From: Mesorhizobium sp. B2-8-5
GTDB taxonomy: Bacteria; Pseudomonadota; Alphaproteobacteria; Rhizobiales; Rhizobiaceae
Reading direction: 5' to 3'
Assembly: GCF_006440675.2 (NCBI RefSeq)
Contig: NZ_CP083951.1
Coordinates: 682,001-746,000, forward strand
DNA length: 64,000 nt
Program-made: the position numbers and the translations under genes
The notes under the pieces: model-generated
Told to the model about the DNA's origin: nothing
The model's input: only the letters and a program-made list of their open reading frames with translations
Databases searched by the model: none
Shown: positions 1 to 9,315 of the stretch, piece after piece
Layout: every line of letters begins with the position of its first letter
How positions within the stretch are numbered: position 1 is the stretch's first letter

Positions 1-402
1 AAGACGCTGGACGGGCTGGACGTGTCCGGTCCGCTCTGCGGCTTCGAGGTTTTCGTCGACGCCGTGCCGGAGCCGAAGGCCAAGCCGACGCGCACCAAGC
101 CGAAGCTGGAACTCTCGCCCTTCCAGGCTGTGAAGCGCGATTTCGCCTTTGTCGTCGACCGGACGGTCGAGGCCGGCACGCTGGTGCGTGCGGCTTTAGC
201 CGCCGACAAGAAGCTGGTCACCGGCGTTTCGGTGTTCGACGTGTTCGAAGGCGCCTCGCTGGGGGCGGCCAAGAAGTCGATCGCCATCGAAGTGTCGATC
301 CAGCCGGTCGAAAAGACGCTGACCGACGAGGATTTCGAGGCGCTGGCAAAGCGCATCGTCGAGAACGTCAACAAGCAGACGGGCGGCGTGCTGCGGACCT
401 AA
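1..402 (+). CDS. pheT: Phenylalanine-tRNA ligase beta subunit, C-terminal part (partial)
   Basis: The reading frame is open from base 1 and ends at TAA 400-402, giving the last 133 residues. They match the C-terminal FDX-ACB (anticodon-binding fold) domain of bacterial PheT. The domain opens with a proline-rich linker and the run [16 protein letters not shown], continues with [13 protein letters not shown], and ends [10 protein letters not shown]. PheT pairs with PheS in an alpha2-beta2 enzyme that charges tRNA-Phe; this domain contacts the tRNA. The N-terminal editing and B5 domains lie outside the window. A short hairpin follows the stop. Confidence 0.93.
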   Translation, partial: KTLDGLDVSGPLCGFEVFVDAVPEPKAKPTRTKPKLELSPFQAVKRDFAFVVDRTVEAGTLVRAALAADKKLVTGVSVFDVFEGASLGAAKKSIAIEVSIQPVEKTLTDEDFEALAKRIVENVNKQTGGVLRT

Positions 403-430
403 AGAATTCAGAATTGCGGAGCGATGGCGA

Positions 431-450
431 ATCGCCCTCCAAAGGGCGAT
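431..450. terminator. Short hairpin after pheT, overlapping the next start codon
   Basis: An 8-bp perfect stem (ATCGCCCT / AGGGCGAT) closes a CCAA tetraloop 28 bases after the pheT stop. There is no T-tract, so it may be a weak terminator. The second arm covers the first two bases of the ATG at 449, so it could also damp translation of the next gene. Confidence 0.3.
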
Positions 451-1051
451 GGACCATCTCCGCTATTCCGGCCTTTCCTTCGAAGAACAGCGCGCGGCCT
501 TCCTCGCCATCGTCGCGGCCGATCCAGTGCTCAGCGACACGCTGCCGCGGGTTCGTGAGCTTGCGCTGCCGGATTGGCTGGTGGTTTCCGGCGCGCTCTA
601 CAACAGCGTCTGGAACCATCTGACCGGCAAGCCGCCTGGATACGGCATCAAGGATGTCGACCTGTTCTATTTCGACGACGCCGATTTGTCCTACGAGGCA
701 GAGGATGCGGTGATCCGCCGGGCGGCGAAGCATTTCGCGGGGTTGGCTCTGCCGGTCGAGGTGCGCAACCAGGCGCGGGTGCATCTGTGGTATCCGCAGA
801 AATTCGGGCAGGAGTGCCCGCGCTATGCGAGCGCGAGCGAGCCGGTGAGCTATTTTGCCTCGAAGACGCATGCGGTCGGGGTGCGGTTCGGACGGGACGG
901 TGCGTTGGAGCTGGTGGCGCCATTCGGGCTCGACGACATTTTTTCGTTTCGGATTACGCCGAACAGGGTGCTGGACAATCAGCGGACGCATGAAGCCAAG
1001 GGGAAAAGGGCGCGGGACTACTGGCCGGAGATTGGTGTGGTGGCGTGGTAG
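449..1051 (+). CDS. Nucleotidyltransferase family protein (NTP_transf_6 / DUF925 type)
   Basis: The 200-residue product resembles the NTP_transf_6 family of uncharacterised bacterial nucleotidyltransferase-fold proteins. Typical signatures are WLVVSGALYNSVWN near residue 45, the acidic DVDLFYFDD block that would hold the metal-binding aspartates, and the late VRNQARVHLWY and FASKTHAVGVR segments. The C-terminal NRVLDNQRTHEAKGKRA is also characteristic. The substrate is unknown for the family. The ATG at 449 is the first good start, and a hairpin covers part of it. It is a lone gene between pheT and an inverted repeat, and not obviously in an operon. Confidence 0.75.
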   Translation: MDHLRYSGLSFEEQRAAFLAIVAADPVLSDTLPRVRELALPDWLVVSGALYNSVWNHLTGKPPGYGIKDVDLFYFDDADLSYEAEDAVIRRAAKHFAGLALPVEVRNQARVHLWYPQKFGQECPRYASASEPVSYFASKTHAVGVRFGRDGALELVAPFGLDDIFSFRITPNRVLDNQRTHEAKGKRARDYWPEIGVVAW

Positions 1052-1071
1052 GGGCACAGAGATAAGATAGG

Positions 1072-1250
1072 TCGGCGCGAGGCCCCCCTCTCTGTCCTGC
1101 CGGACATCTCCCCCTCAAGGGGGGAGATCAGATGTCGCGCCGGCTTTCGCCAATCGCCAACATTGCAAGGAGAAGCGAGGCGTCTGAACTGCCAATCTCC
1201 CCCCTCGAGGGGGAGATGTCCGGCAGGACAGAGAGGGGGCCTCGCGCCGA
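1072..1250. repeat. Inverted pair of RIME-like palindromic repeats
   Basis: About 58 bp at 1072-1129 is repeated in inverted orientation at 1194-1250, with about 64 bp between. Each arm contains CTGTCCTGCCGGACATCTCC followed by a CCCCTC(A/G)AGGGG palindrome. The transcript of either strand would form a long hairpin. It sits between the convergent nucleotidyltransferase and aldo/keto reductase genes, where it may also end transcription. Confidence 0.8.
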
Positions 1251-1290
1251 GCCGTCAACAAAAAGGGCGCCGAAGCGCCCCTTTCAACTC

Positions 1291-2286
<996 letters not shown>

Positions 2287-2382
2287 CACGCATCTCCTTG
2301 TTGCGGTGGGAGGGAGATAACGTCTTGCGATCCGTTCGATAATCGGTTCTCTTTCGCACGGCTTGCTCTATAAAATAGAACA

Positions 2383-3273
2383 ATGAACCGGACCAACCTC
2401 TCCCAACTCGCCGTGCTCGCCACCGTCGCCCAATGCGCCAGCTTCCGCCGCGCGGCGCGCGAGCTCGGCATCGCGCCGTCGGCGGTCAGTCATGCCGTGT
2501 CGAGCCTGGAAGCACGACTCGGCGTGCGGTTGCTGGCCCGCAGCACGCGCAGCGTCGCGCCGACCGAGGAAGGCGCGCAATTGCTCGAACGGCTAAGGCC
2601 GGCGCTGTCGGAGATCGACCTGGCGCTGGAAACGGCGGTCGAGGCGCGCGACCGGCCGGCTGGCAATCTGCGGCTGACCGTGCCGCGCACCGCCGCGCAT
2701 CTGGTGCTGACGCCACGGCTTGCCGACTTCGCCGCCGCCTATCCCGACATCGTGCTGGAGATCGTCATCGAGGATCGCTTCACCGACGTGGTCGAAGGCG
2801 GTTTCGATGCCGGCGTGCGGCTCGGCGAAAGCCTGCAGCGCGACATGATCGCGGTCCGTATCGGGCCGAATATCCGCGGCGCGGTGGTCGCAGCGCCATC
2901 CTATTTCGCGGTGATGCCGAAGCCGCGCCATCCGAGCGAGCTGGCCGACCACCGCTGCATCCGCTTCCGCTTCTCCAGCGGTATCCTCTACCGCTGGGAA
3001 TTCGAGAAGGACGGCGAGGAAATCGAGATCGCGGTCGAGGGGCCGCTGATCCTCGACGAGGATCACCTGATCGCCCAGGCGGCGGTCGACGGCGCCGGGC
3101 TTGCCTTCGTCTTCGAGCCCTATGTGCGAGCGCCGCTCGCCGACGGCCGGCTGATCCGCGTGCTGGAGGATTGGTGCCCGACCTTCGAGGGCTTTTTCGT
3201 CTACTATCCGAGCCGCAGGCAGATGCGGCCGGCGCTGAGGGCGTTCGTGGATTTCTTCAAGGTGAGCGGGTAG
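2383..3273 (+). CDS. LysR-family transcriptional regulator
   Basis: The 296-residue protein has the standard LysR layout. An N-terminal winged helix-turn-helix spans about residues 4-62 (SFRRAARELGIAPSAVSHAV), followed by a linker helix and a periplasmic-binding-like effector domain from about residue 90. That domain has typical elements such as YPDIVLEIVIEDR and GFDAGVRLGES. It is divergently transcribed from the aldo/keto reductase, the classic arrangement for control of the neighbour. A short inverted repeat TCTAT-AAA-ATAGA lies at 2367-2379, directly before the start, and contains a TATAAA box. It could be promoter or autoregulatory site. The effector is unknown. Confidence 0.92.
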   Translation: MNRTNLSQLAVLATVAQCASFRRAARELGIAPSAVSHAVSSLEARLGVRLLARSTRSVAPTEEGAQLLERLRPALSEIDLALETAVEARDRPAGNLRLTVPRTAAHLVLTPRLADFAAAYPDIVLEIVIEDRFTDVVEGGFDAGVRLGESLQRDMIAVRIGPNIRGAVVAAPSYFAVMPKPRHPSELADHRCIRFRFSSGILYRWEFEKDGEEIEIAVEGPLILDEDHLIAQAAVDGAGLAFVFEPYVRAPLADGRLIRVLEDWCPTFEGFFVYYPSRRQMRPALRAFVDFFKVSG

Positions 3274-3331
3274 GAGTGCGGCAAGATCACGCTTCAAGGT
3301 TGATAAGCAAATTTTCAACCGTCGGCACCGC

Positions 3332-3380
3332 CCCTCATCTGCCTGCCGGCATCTTCTCCCCGTTGAACGGGGAGAAGGGG
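3332..3380. repeat. RIME-like palindromic repeat, single copy
   Basis: CTGCCTGCCGGCATCTTCTC followed by CCCGTTGAACGGGGAGAAGGGG forms a compact palindrome. It resembles the arms at 1072-1250 but with a TTGAA centre. It lies just upstream of the truncated YceI-like gene. Confidence 0.65.
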
Positions 3381-3397
3381 CTGGTCGCCAGGCCGGC

Positions 3398-3733
3398 GCC
3401 TTTCCTGCGACTTCTGAGATTAGCGAAACCACCGGCGGAAGCTTGCGCTCCGACGCGGTGTTCGACGCGGCCAACAATCCGGAGATCCGGTTCCGCTCGA
3501 CCAGCGTCACCCGCACCGGCGACACGACGGCGCTTGTCACCGGCCGGCTGACGGCGCGCGGCAAGACGTTTCCGGAAAAATTCACGGCCGAGCTCGGCGG
3601 ATTGAAGAGGGGGACGATCAAGTTCCACGTCACCGGCAAGGTGCTCAGGTCGCGCTACGGCATGGATGTCGGCACGCCGCTCTATTCCAACATCGTCGAC
3701 TGCGACATGACGCTGATGGGGAGAAGGGGGTAG
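3398..3733 (+). pseudogene. YceI-like protein, 5'-truncated remnant
   Basis: From about residue LRSDAVFDAANNPEIRF onward the frame reads as the second half of a YceI-family lipid-binding beta-barrel. It has the conserved FHVTGKVLRSRYGMD and GTPLYSNIVD elements and stops at TAG 3731-3733. The N-terminal strands expected of YceI (about 90 residues with signal peptide) are missing. Upstream, the frame runs into a palindromic repeat at 3332-3380. The only start codon is a TTG at 3443 without a clear ribosome site. The simplest reading is a gene fragment left after a deletion or repeat insertion; a short expressed protein is less likely. Confidence 0.6.
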
Positions 3734-3758
3734 TTCCAAGCCCCGCGTCCTCGAGTTC

Positions 3759-3913
3759 GTCATCCTAGGGCGAAGCAAGGAGCGAAGCGACGCGCGCAGA
3801 CCCTAGGATCCATTCCGTGACGCTAAAGCGTTGCAACGGTTACAGATTTCTGCGCCGCTGCACTTTACGTCAAGGGTTACGGAATGGATCCTCGGGTCAA
3901 GCCCGAGGATGAC
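3759..3913. repeat. Dispersed palindromic repeat, family A copy 1
   Basis: This 155-bp element begins GTCATCCTAGGGCGAAGC and ends in the complementary CCCGAGGATGAC, so its ends can pair. Internally it carries a TCCATTCCGTGAC arm and the matching GTTACGGAATGGATCC arm around a variable middle. Related copies lie at 28368, 44764 and 52842 (interrupted). Confidence 0.8.
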
Positions 3914-4002
3914 GAAGGCGTTTTGTGGCCCGCGTCTGCGATTGGCTTTTCCGTCGATTTCGGGCAAACCTCGTTACCTGTAAACCGACATGGAGAAGCG
4001 TG

Positions 4003-4989
4003 ATGTTCCGATGGGGTGTTCTGTCGACGGCAAAGATCGGCCGCGAGCAGCTTTTGCCGGCAATCGTGGATTCGGAGAACGGCGTCCTGTCGGCGATCGC
4101 CAGCCGCGACCTGTCGAAGGCCAAGGCGTTGGGCGAGCGTTTCGGCGCCCGCCATGCCTTCGGCTCATACGAGGAGCTGCTCGCCTCCAAGGACGTCGAC
4201 GGCGTCTATATCCCGCTGCCGACATCGCAGCATGTCGAATGGACGGCGAAGGCGATCGAAGCGGGCAAGCATGTGCTGGTCGAGAAGCCTCTGGCGCTCG
4301 ACGCCAAGGACATCCCGCCGCTGATCAAGCTGCGCGACGAAAAGAAAGTGCTGGTCTGCGAGGCCTTCATGGTCGTCTACCATCCGCAATGGATCAAGGT
4401 GCGCGACCTCATCGCCGGCGGCGCCATCGGCCGGCTGCGGCATGTGCAGGGCGCGTTTTCCTATTACAATGTCGACCCCAAGAACATGCGCAACCAGCTC
4501 GATCTCGGCGGCGGCGCGCTGCCCGATATCGGCGTTTATCCGACGGTGTCGACGCGCTTTTCGACCGGCAAGGAGCCGATCCGCGTGCAGGCGACGATCG
4601 AGCGCGACAAGACCTTTGGCACCGACATCTATTCCTCGATCCGCGCCGATTTCGGCGACTTCGAGCTGTCCTTCTATCTGTCGACGCAGATGGCGGCCCG
4701 CCAGGTTATGGTGTTCCACGGCGAGAACGGCTTCATCGAGGTTTTTGGCCCGTTCAATGCCGGGCTCTACGAGCATCACCGCATCGAGCTGCACAACCAG
4801 AACCACACCGAAGCGCAGGTGTTCCGCTTCCCGGGCACGCAGCAGTACCGGCTGGAATGCGAGGCCTTCGTGCGTGCCGCGCAGGGTGGCAAGGACCCCG
4901 TCTTCACGCTGGAGGAATCCGTGCTCAACCAGAAAGTCATCGACGCTATTTTCCGCGCCGGAGAAAAGGACGGCTGGGAGAACGTCTAG
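4003..4989 (+). CDS. Gfo/Idh/MocA-family oxidoreductase
   Basis: The 328-residue NAD(P)-dependent dehydrogenase has an N-terminal Rossmann fold ([16 protein letters not shown]), the family signature EKPLALD around residue 97, and a C-terminal alpha/beta substrate domain with [15 protein letters not shown]. The start is the ATG at 4003 because GGAGAAG stands five bases before it; the frame stays open 78 bases further up without such a site. Members act on sugars, inositols or related polyols, or on dihydrodiols; the sequence does not distinguish among these. It may be co-oriented with the FAD dehydrogenase 72 bp downstream, but a palindromic repeat separates them. Confidence 0.9.
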   Translation: MFRWGVLSTAKIGREQLLPAIVDSENGVLSAIASRDLSKAKALGERFGARHAFGSYEELLASKDVDGVYIPLPTSQHVEWTAKAIEAGKHVLVEKPLALDAKDIPPLIKLRDEKKVLVCEAFMVVYHPQWIKVRDLIAGGAIGRLRHVQGAFSYYNVDPKNMRNQLDLGGGALPDIGVYPTVSTRFSTGKEPIRVQATIERDKTFGTDIYSSIRADFGDFELSFYLSTQMAARQVMVFHGENGFIEVFGPFNAGLYEHHRIELHNQNHTEAQVFRFPGTQQYRLECEAFVRAAQGGKDPVFTLEESVLNQKVIDAIFRAGEKDGWENV

Positions 4990-5003
4990 CTCTTTTGTTT
5001 GAC

Positions 5004-5040
5004 GCAATTCCGGACGGAAAACCGCCTTTCCTGGAATTGC
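5004..5040. repeat. Short palindromic repeat, family B copy 1
   Basis: GCAATTCCGGACGGAAAACC ... TTTCCTGGAATTGC forms a 37-bp stem-loop between two co-oriented genes. Relatives occur at 38519, 40867 and twice at 47763-47887. Confidence 0.75.
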
Positions 5041-5061
5041 TTTGCCGGCCACGGAGGAAAA

Positions 5062-6717
5062 ATGGCTGACGCGGACGTGATCATTGTCGGCGCGGGGCTG
5101 GCGGGCCTCGTCGCCGCGGCCGAGCTGGCTGACGCCGGCAAGAAGATCGTCATCGTCGACCAGGAGCCGGAGCAGTCGCTGGGCGGCCAGGCCTTCTGGT
5201 CGTTCGGCGGCTTGTTCCTGGTCGATTCGCCCGAGCAGCGGCGCATGCGCATCCGCGATTCCCACGACCTCGCGCTCGAGGACTGGATGGGCACGGCCGC
5301 CTTCGACCGTCCGGAGGATTTCTGGCCGCGCAGATGGGCCGAGGCCTATGTCGGCTTCGCCGCCGGCGAGAAGCGCTCATGGCTGATCGAGCGCGGCCTG
5401 AAATTCTTCCCCGTGGTCGGCTGGGCCGAGCGCGGCGGCGGCAATGCGACCGGCCACGGCAATTCGGTGCCGCGCTTCCACATCACCTGGGGCACAGGGC
5501 CCGGCGTGCTCGAACCTTTCGTGCTGCGTGTGCGCGAGGCGCAAAAGCGCGGGCTGGTGGAGTTCAGGTTCCGCCACCGGGTCAACGAGATCGTCCGCAC
5601 TGGCGACACCGTCACCGGCGTCCGCGGCGACGTGCTGGAGCAAAGCGGCGTCGAGCGCGGCCACAAAAGCCCGCGCGCCGTGACCGGAGACTTCGAGCTC
5701 CATGCACAAGCGGTGATCGTGGCTTCCGGCGGCATCGGCGGCAACCACGAGCTGGTGCGCAGGAACTGGCCTGAGCGCCTCGGCGCGCCGCCAAAGCGCA
5801 TGATCACCGGCGTGCCCGACCATGTCGACGGGCGCATGCTGGCGATCACCGAGGCTGCCGGCGGCTCGATCATCAACCGCGACCGCATGTGGCACTATGT
5901 CGAGGGCATCAAGAACTGGGCGCCGATCTGGACGGATCACGCGATCCGCATCCTGCCCGGCCCCTCGTCGCTCTGGCTCGACGCACGCGGCAAAAGGCTG
6001 CCGGTGCCGCTCTACCCGGGCTTCGATACGCTCGGCACGCTCAGCCACATCATGAGCACCGGCTTCGACTATTCCTGGTTCATCCTGACCAAAAAAATCA
6101 TCCAGAAGGAGTTCGCGCTGTCGGGCTCCGAGCAGAACCCCGACCTCACGGGGAAAAGCTGGCGGCAGGTGCTGGGCCGCGCAACAAGCGGCATTCCCGG
6201 CCCGGTGAAGGCGTTCATGGAAAAGGGCGAGGACTTCATCGTCGAGGCTGACCTTGCAAAGCTGGTGGCGCGCATGAACGCGCTGGCCGGCGGCGCGCCG
6301 CTGCTGGAGGTCGCCCAGGTCGAGCGCGAGATCCGCGCCCGCGACATGCAACTCGACAATCCATTCTCCAAGGACGCGCAGATCACCGCGCTGCGCGGCG
6401 CGCGCGCCTATCTCGGCGACAAGCTGATCCGCACCGCCAGGCCGCACAACATGCTCGATCCGGCGAACGGCCCGCTGATCGCGGTGCGCCTCAACATCCT
6501 GACCCGCAAGACGCTGGGCGGCTTGCAGACCGATCTCGACAGCCGCGTGCTCGATGCCGCCGGCGAGCCGGTGCCGGGTCTCTATGCGGTCGGCGAAGTG
6601 GCCGGCTTCGGCGGCGGCGGCGTGCACGGCTATGCGGCGCTGGAAGGCACTTTTCTCGGCGGCTGCATCTTTTCCGGCAGGAGCGCCGGAAGGGCCGCGG
6701 CAGCCACGATTGCGTGA
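5062..6717 (+). CDS. FAD-binding dehydrogenase (fumarate reductase / KstD-like flavoprotein)
   Basis: The 551-residue flavoprotein starts with the dinucleotide-binding motif VIIVGAGLAGLVAAAEL, followed by VIVDQEPEQSLGGQAFWS. It ends with the FAD-binding C-terminal signature LYAVGEVAGFGGGGVHGY...LGGCIFSGR. This architecture is that of the FAD_binding_2 family, which includes fumarate reductases and 3-ketosteroid dehydrogenases, and the protein is about the usual size of the soluble type. ATG 5062 follows AGGAGGAAA at good spacing. The electron acceptor and substrate are unknown, and no steroid genes are nearby to support a KstD role. Confidence 0.85.
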   Translation: MADADVIIVGAGLAGLVAAAELADAGKKIVIVDQEPEQSLGGQAFWSFGGLFLVDSPEQRRMRIRDSHDLALEDWMGTAAFDRPEDFWPRRWAEAYVGFAAGEKRSWLIERGLKFFPVVGWAERGGGNATGHGNSVPRFHITWGTGPGVLEPFVLRVREAQKRGLVEFRFRHRVNEIVRTGDTVTGVRGDVLEQSGVERGHKSPRAVTGDFELHAQAVIVASGGIGGNHELVRRNWPERLGAPPKRMITGVPDHVDGRMLAITEAAGGSIINRDRMWHYVEGIKNWAPIWTDHAIRILPGPSSLWLDARGKRLPVPLYPGFDTLGTLSHIMSTGFDYSWFILTKKIIQKEFALSGSEQNPDLTGKSWRQVLGRATSGIPGPVKAFMEKGEDFIVEADLAKLVARMNALAGGAPLLEVAQVEREIRARDMQLDNPFSKDAQITALRGARAYLGDKLIRTARPHNMLDPANGPLIAVRLNILTRKTLGGLQTDLDSRVLDAAGEPVPGLYAVGEVAGFGGGGVHGYAALEGTFLGGCIFSGRSAGRAAAATIA

Positions 6718-6813
6718 ACAGAGGGCGCGGATGATCGCCGGCCCGGCGACAACACTGTAGGCTTTTTCGGTCAACTCGACCGAAGTCCCAACTCCAATCA
6801 CAGCGGGAACAGC

Positions 6814-7779
6814 ATGCGCATCATCGTCTATGGCATCGGCGCGGTCGGCGGCGCCATCGCGGCCCAGCTCAGCTTTTCCGACCATGCGGTCATCGGCATC
6901 GCCCGCGGCAGGCAGCTCGATGCCATCCGCGCTGCGGGGCTGTCGCTTTCCACCCCGCAAGGCACCAGGATCGCGCGCTTTCCCGTCCATGCCGACCCGA
7001 CGGAGATTTCCTTCAGGCCGGACGATGTCGTGCTCCTGACGATGAAGACCCCCGACACACTCGGCGCACTGCAGCGGCTCAACGCCGCCGGCGTAACGGC
7101 GCAACCCGTATTCTGTTTCCAGAACGGCGTTGCCAACGAGCCGCTGGCGTTGCGTTTCTTCGCCAATGTCTATGGCGCGACGGTGATGCTGCCGGCCGAT
7201 TATGACACGCCCGGCCAGGTAGCGGCCTACTTCGCGCCCAGGATCGGCGCCTTCGATATCGGCCGCTATCCTTCCGGAATAGACGGTACAGTCGAGAAAC
7301 TGTGCGGGGTTCTGAGCGCGTCCGGTTTCATCGTCGACCCCAGGGACAATGTGATGAGCAGCAAATATCGCAAGCTGCTGGCCAACCTTCGAAACATCAT
7401 CGACGCCGCGCTCGGGGATACCGAGCTGCAGCGGAAATGGTATGCGAAGGCACGAGCCGAAGCCGAGGCCGTGCTGAGCGCGGCCGGGATCGACTGGGAC
7501 AAAGCCGACGCCATGGCCCGTGAAGAATTGACAATCGGCACTGTCCCGGGCCGCGTGCGCGTCGGGTCGTCGACGCTGCAAAGCATCGTGCGCGGGACCG
7601 GGTCCCTCGAAACGGACTTCCTCAATGGCGAGATCGTCCTTCTCGGGCGGCTCAACGGCATGGCGACGCCCGTCAACTCAGCCTTATGCAAACTGTCGGT
7701 CGAGCTGGCCAGCGGCCGGATGCGACCGCAATCGGCCGGCGACGACACGATCGTCTCCATGATCGGCGGAAGCGGCTGA
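6814..7779 (+). CDS. Ketopantoate reductase family (ApbA/PanE) protein
   Basis: The 321-residue product begins with the NADP-binding motif YGIGAVGGAIAAQL and has the ApbA N-terminal Rossmann domain (VLLTMKTPDTLGAL, FQNGVANE). A helical C-terminal domain with KYRKLLANLRNII follows. PanE reduces 2-dehydropantoate to pantoate, but this branch is divergent and not next to other pantothenate genes, so it may act on another 2-keto acid. A second, unrelated-looking ApbA member lies at 60602-61636. GCGGGA stands before the ATG. Confidence 0.8.
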   Translation: MRIIVYGIGAVGGAIAAQLSFSDHAVIGIARGRQLDAIRAAGLSLSTPQGTRIARFPVHADPTEISFRPDDVVLLTMKTPDTLGALQRLNAAGVTAQPVFCFQNGVANEPLALRFFANVYGATVMLPADYDTPGQVAAYFAPRIGAFDIGRYPSGIDGTVEKLCGVLSASGFIVDPRDNVMSSKYRKLLANLRNIIDAALGDTELQRKWYAKARAEAEAVLSAAGIDWDKADAMAREELTIGTVPGRVRVGSSTLQSIVRGTGSLETDFLNGEIVLLGRLNGMATPVNSALCKLSVELASGRMRPQSAGDDTIVSMIGGSG

Positions 7780-7875
7780 TCGCAGGAGACGAATCGAAAG
7801 ATAGCAACCCACCCGGGAATCCTTTCGAGCCCATGGAACGTCTTCCTCACGCAGATCCGCAAACAGGAGACGACC

Positions 7876-8196
7876 ATGACCTACAATCTCATCCGCTACG
7901 GCGTGAAGGACGCCAGCGCCGCCGAGAACCGGGCGCTGGTGGCAAAGGTGTTCGAGGCGCTGGATGAAACCCAGCCGCAGTCGGTGCGCTATCTGGTGCT
8001 CGAACTGGAGAATGGCGAACTCGTCCACTTCGTCGGTTACGACAAGGACAGTTCGGCGCTGACCGAACTGGACGCGTTCAAGGCGTTCGGCGCCGATCAT
8101 GCCGGGCGGCGTTCGACGCCGCTGGCGAGGTCGCCGGCGAAGATCGTCGGCAACTATCGTATGCTGGCCAAAGCCGATGAAGCCGTGCCCGCCTGA
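7876..8196 (+). CDS. Hypothetical protein upstream of ECF sigma factor
   Basis: A 106-residue soluble protein with no membrane segment or signal peptide. It starts MTYNLIRYGVKDASAAEN and has a beta-rich middle (VRYLVLELENGELVHFVGYD), suggestive of a small ferredoxin-like (dimeric alpha-beta barrel) fold such as the ABM class. That assignment is only by look. It lies 40 bp before the ECF sigma gene in the same direction and is probably co-transcribed with it, so a role in the sigma factor's pathway is possible. AGGAGACGACC precedes the ATG. Confidence 0.7.
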   Translation: MTYNLIRYGVKDASAAENRALVAKVFEALDETQPQSVRYLVLELENGELVHFVGYDKDSSALTELDAFKAFGADHAGRRSTPLARSPAKIVGNYRMLAKADEAVPA

Positions 8197-8236
8197 CCAG
8201 GGCCGGCTTGTGATCGGCGAGGCGAGAAAGAGGACG

Positions 8237-9133
8237 ATGAGCTCAGCAGGGTTCGGCCGCGCGGAACTTGAAGCCATGCTCGTCGGCCTGCGGCCGAAAC
8301 TGCACCGCTATGCGGCGCGCATGGCCGGCTCGGCGATCGAGGGTGAGGACATCGTGCAGGAGGCGGTGGTGAAGGCGCTTGCCGCCCATGATGGCGGCGC
8401 GCGCGTCGAGCGTCCCGAGCAATGGCTGTTCCGCATCGCCCACAATGCGGCGCAGGATCATCTGCGCCGCCGCCAGCGGGAGCGTTCGCGAATGAGCGAG
8501 GCCGACATGACCGCGATAGCGGACCTCTCCGCCAGCGCCGAGACGAGGCTCGCGACTGCCATGAGCCTGCGCAGCTTCATGCGGCTGACGCCGGCGCAGC
8601 GCAGCGCCGTGATCCTGGTCGACGTGCTCGGCCTCAGCCTGCATGAGACCTGCGAGGTGACGGGCGCGACGCTTGCCGCCGTCAAGGCGGCGCTGCATCG
8701 CGGCCGGGCGGAGTTGAAGGTATTGGCCGCGTTGCCGGACGACATGACCATGCCGAAGCTCGACCCGGATGAGGAGCGTCGGCTGCGCCGCTATGTCGAC
8801 CTGTTCAACGCGCGCGATTTCGACGGGGTGAGGATGCTGATCGCCGAGGACATCCAGGTCGACGTCGTCAACCGCGCCCGCCTCAACGGCAAGAAGGAAG
8901 CCTCGACCTATTTCGGCAATTACGACCGCATGAGCGACTGGGCGTTGTCACTCGGCTTCGTCGAGGCCCGGCCGGCGATCCTGATCCGCAACCCGCGAGC
9001 CGGCGATACGGTGCGCGGCTTCGTGCTGATCGACTGGCGCGGCGATGAAGTCGTCCGCATCCGCGATTTCCGCCACGCGCCTTATTGCGTCGCGGAGGCT
9101 GATATTCTCCTCACCTCTGGCGAGCGGGCATGA
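8237..9133 (+). CDS. ECF RNA polymerase sigma factor with C-terminal SnoaL-like domain
   Basis: The 298-residue protein has sigma region 2 in the first 70 residues (EGEDIVQEAVVKAL, WLFRIAHNAAQDHLRR). Region 4 lies near residues 115-165 (LTPAQRSAVILVDVLGLS, GATLAAVKAALHRGRAEL). A SnoaL/NTF2-like tail follows (YVDLFNARDFDGVRMLI ... RGFVLIDWRGDEVVRIRDF). This fused layout is that of SigJ/ECF41-like factors, where the tail modulates the sigma core and no separate anti-sigma factor is used. ATG 8237 follows AGAGGACG. The gene is probably co-transcribed with the 106-residue gene before it. The signal and regulon are unknown. Confidence 0.88.
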   Translation: MSSAGFGRAELEAMLVGLRPKLHRYAARMAGSAIEGEDIVQEAVVKALAAHDGGARVERPEQWLFRIAHNAAQDHLRRRQRERSRMSEADMTAIADLSASAETRLATAMSLRSFMRLTPAQRSAVILVDVLGLSLHETCEVTGATLAAVKAALHRGRAELKVLAALPDDMTMPKLDPDEERRLRRYVDLFNARDFDGVRMLIAEDIQVDVVNRARLNGKKEASTYFGNYDRMSDWALSLGFVEARPAILIRNPRAGDTVRGFVLIDWRGDEVVRIRDFRHAPYCVAEADILLTSGERA

Positions 9134-9315
9134 CGGCTCCGGACCGCGTTTGCTACTTCGAAATCGATCTTCCGCTGGCAAATGCCCATAGCCGACCTGC
9201 GGCTGCGGTGGCATCAACATATATGTTTCATACATCAATCCTTGACGATAGAACATTTTAATGTAGGCTGCAGCACCGACACCTCATATCTCAGAACTGA
9301 ACGAGAGAGTCGTCG

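Noticed and set aside
5377..7581. A very long minus-strand open frame (about 734 codons) across the FAD dehydrogenase and ketopantoate-reductase-like genes
   Set aside because: It is antisense to two clear genes, rich in Arg/Ala/Gly/His with no domain, and typical of shadows in GC-rich DNA. The same holds for other long antisense frames, for example 9744-11546 and 28493-30370.
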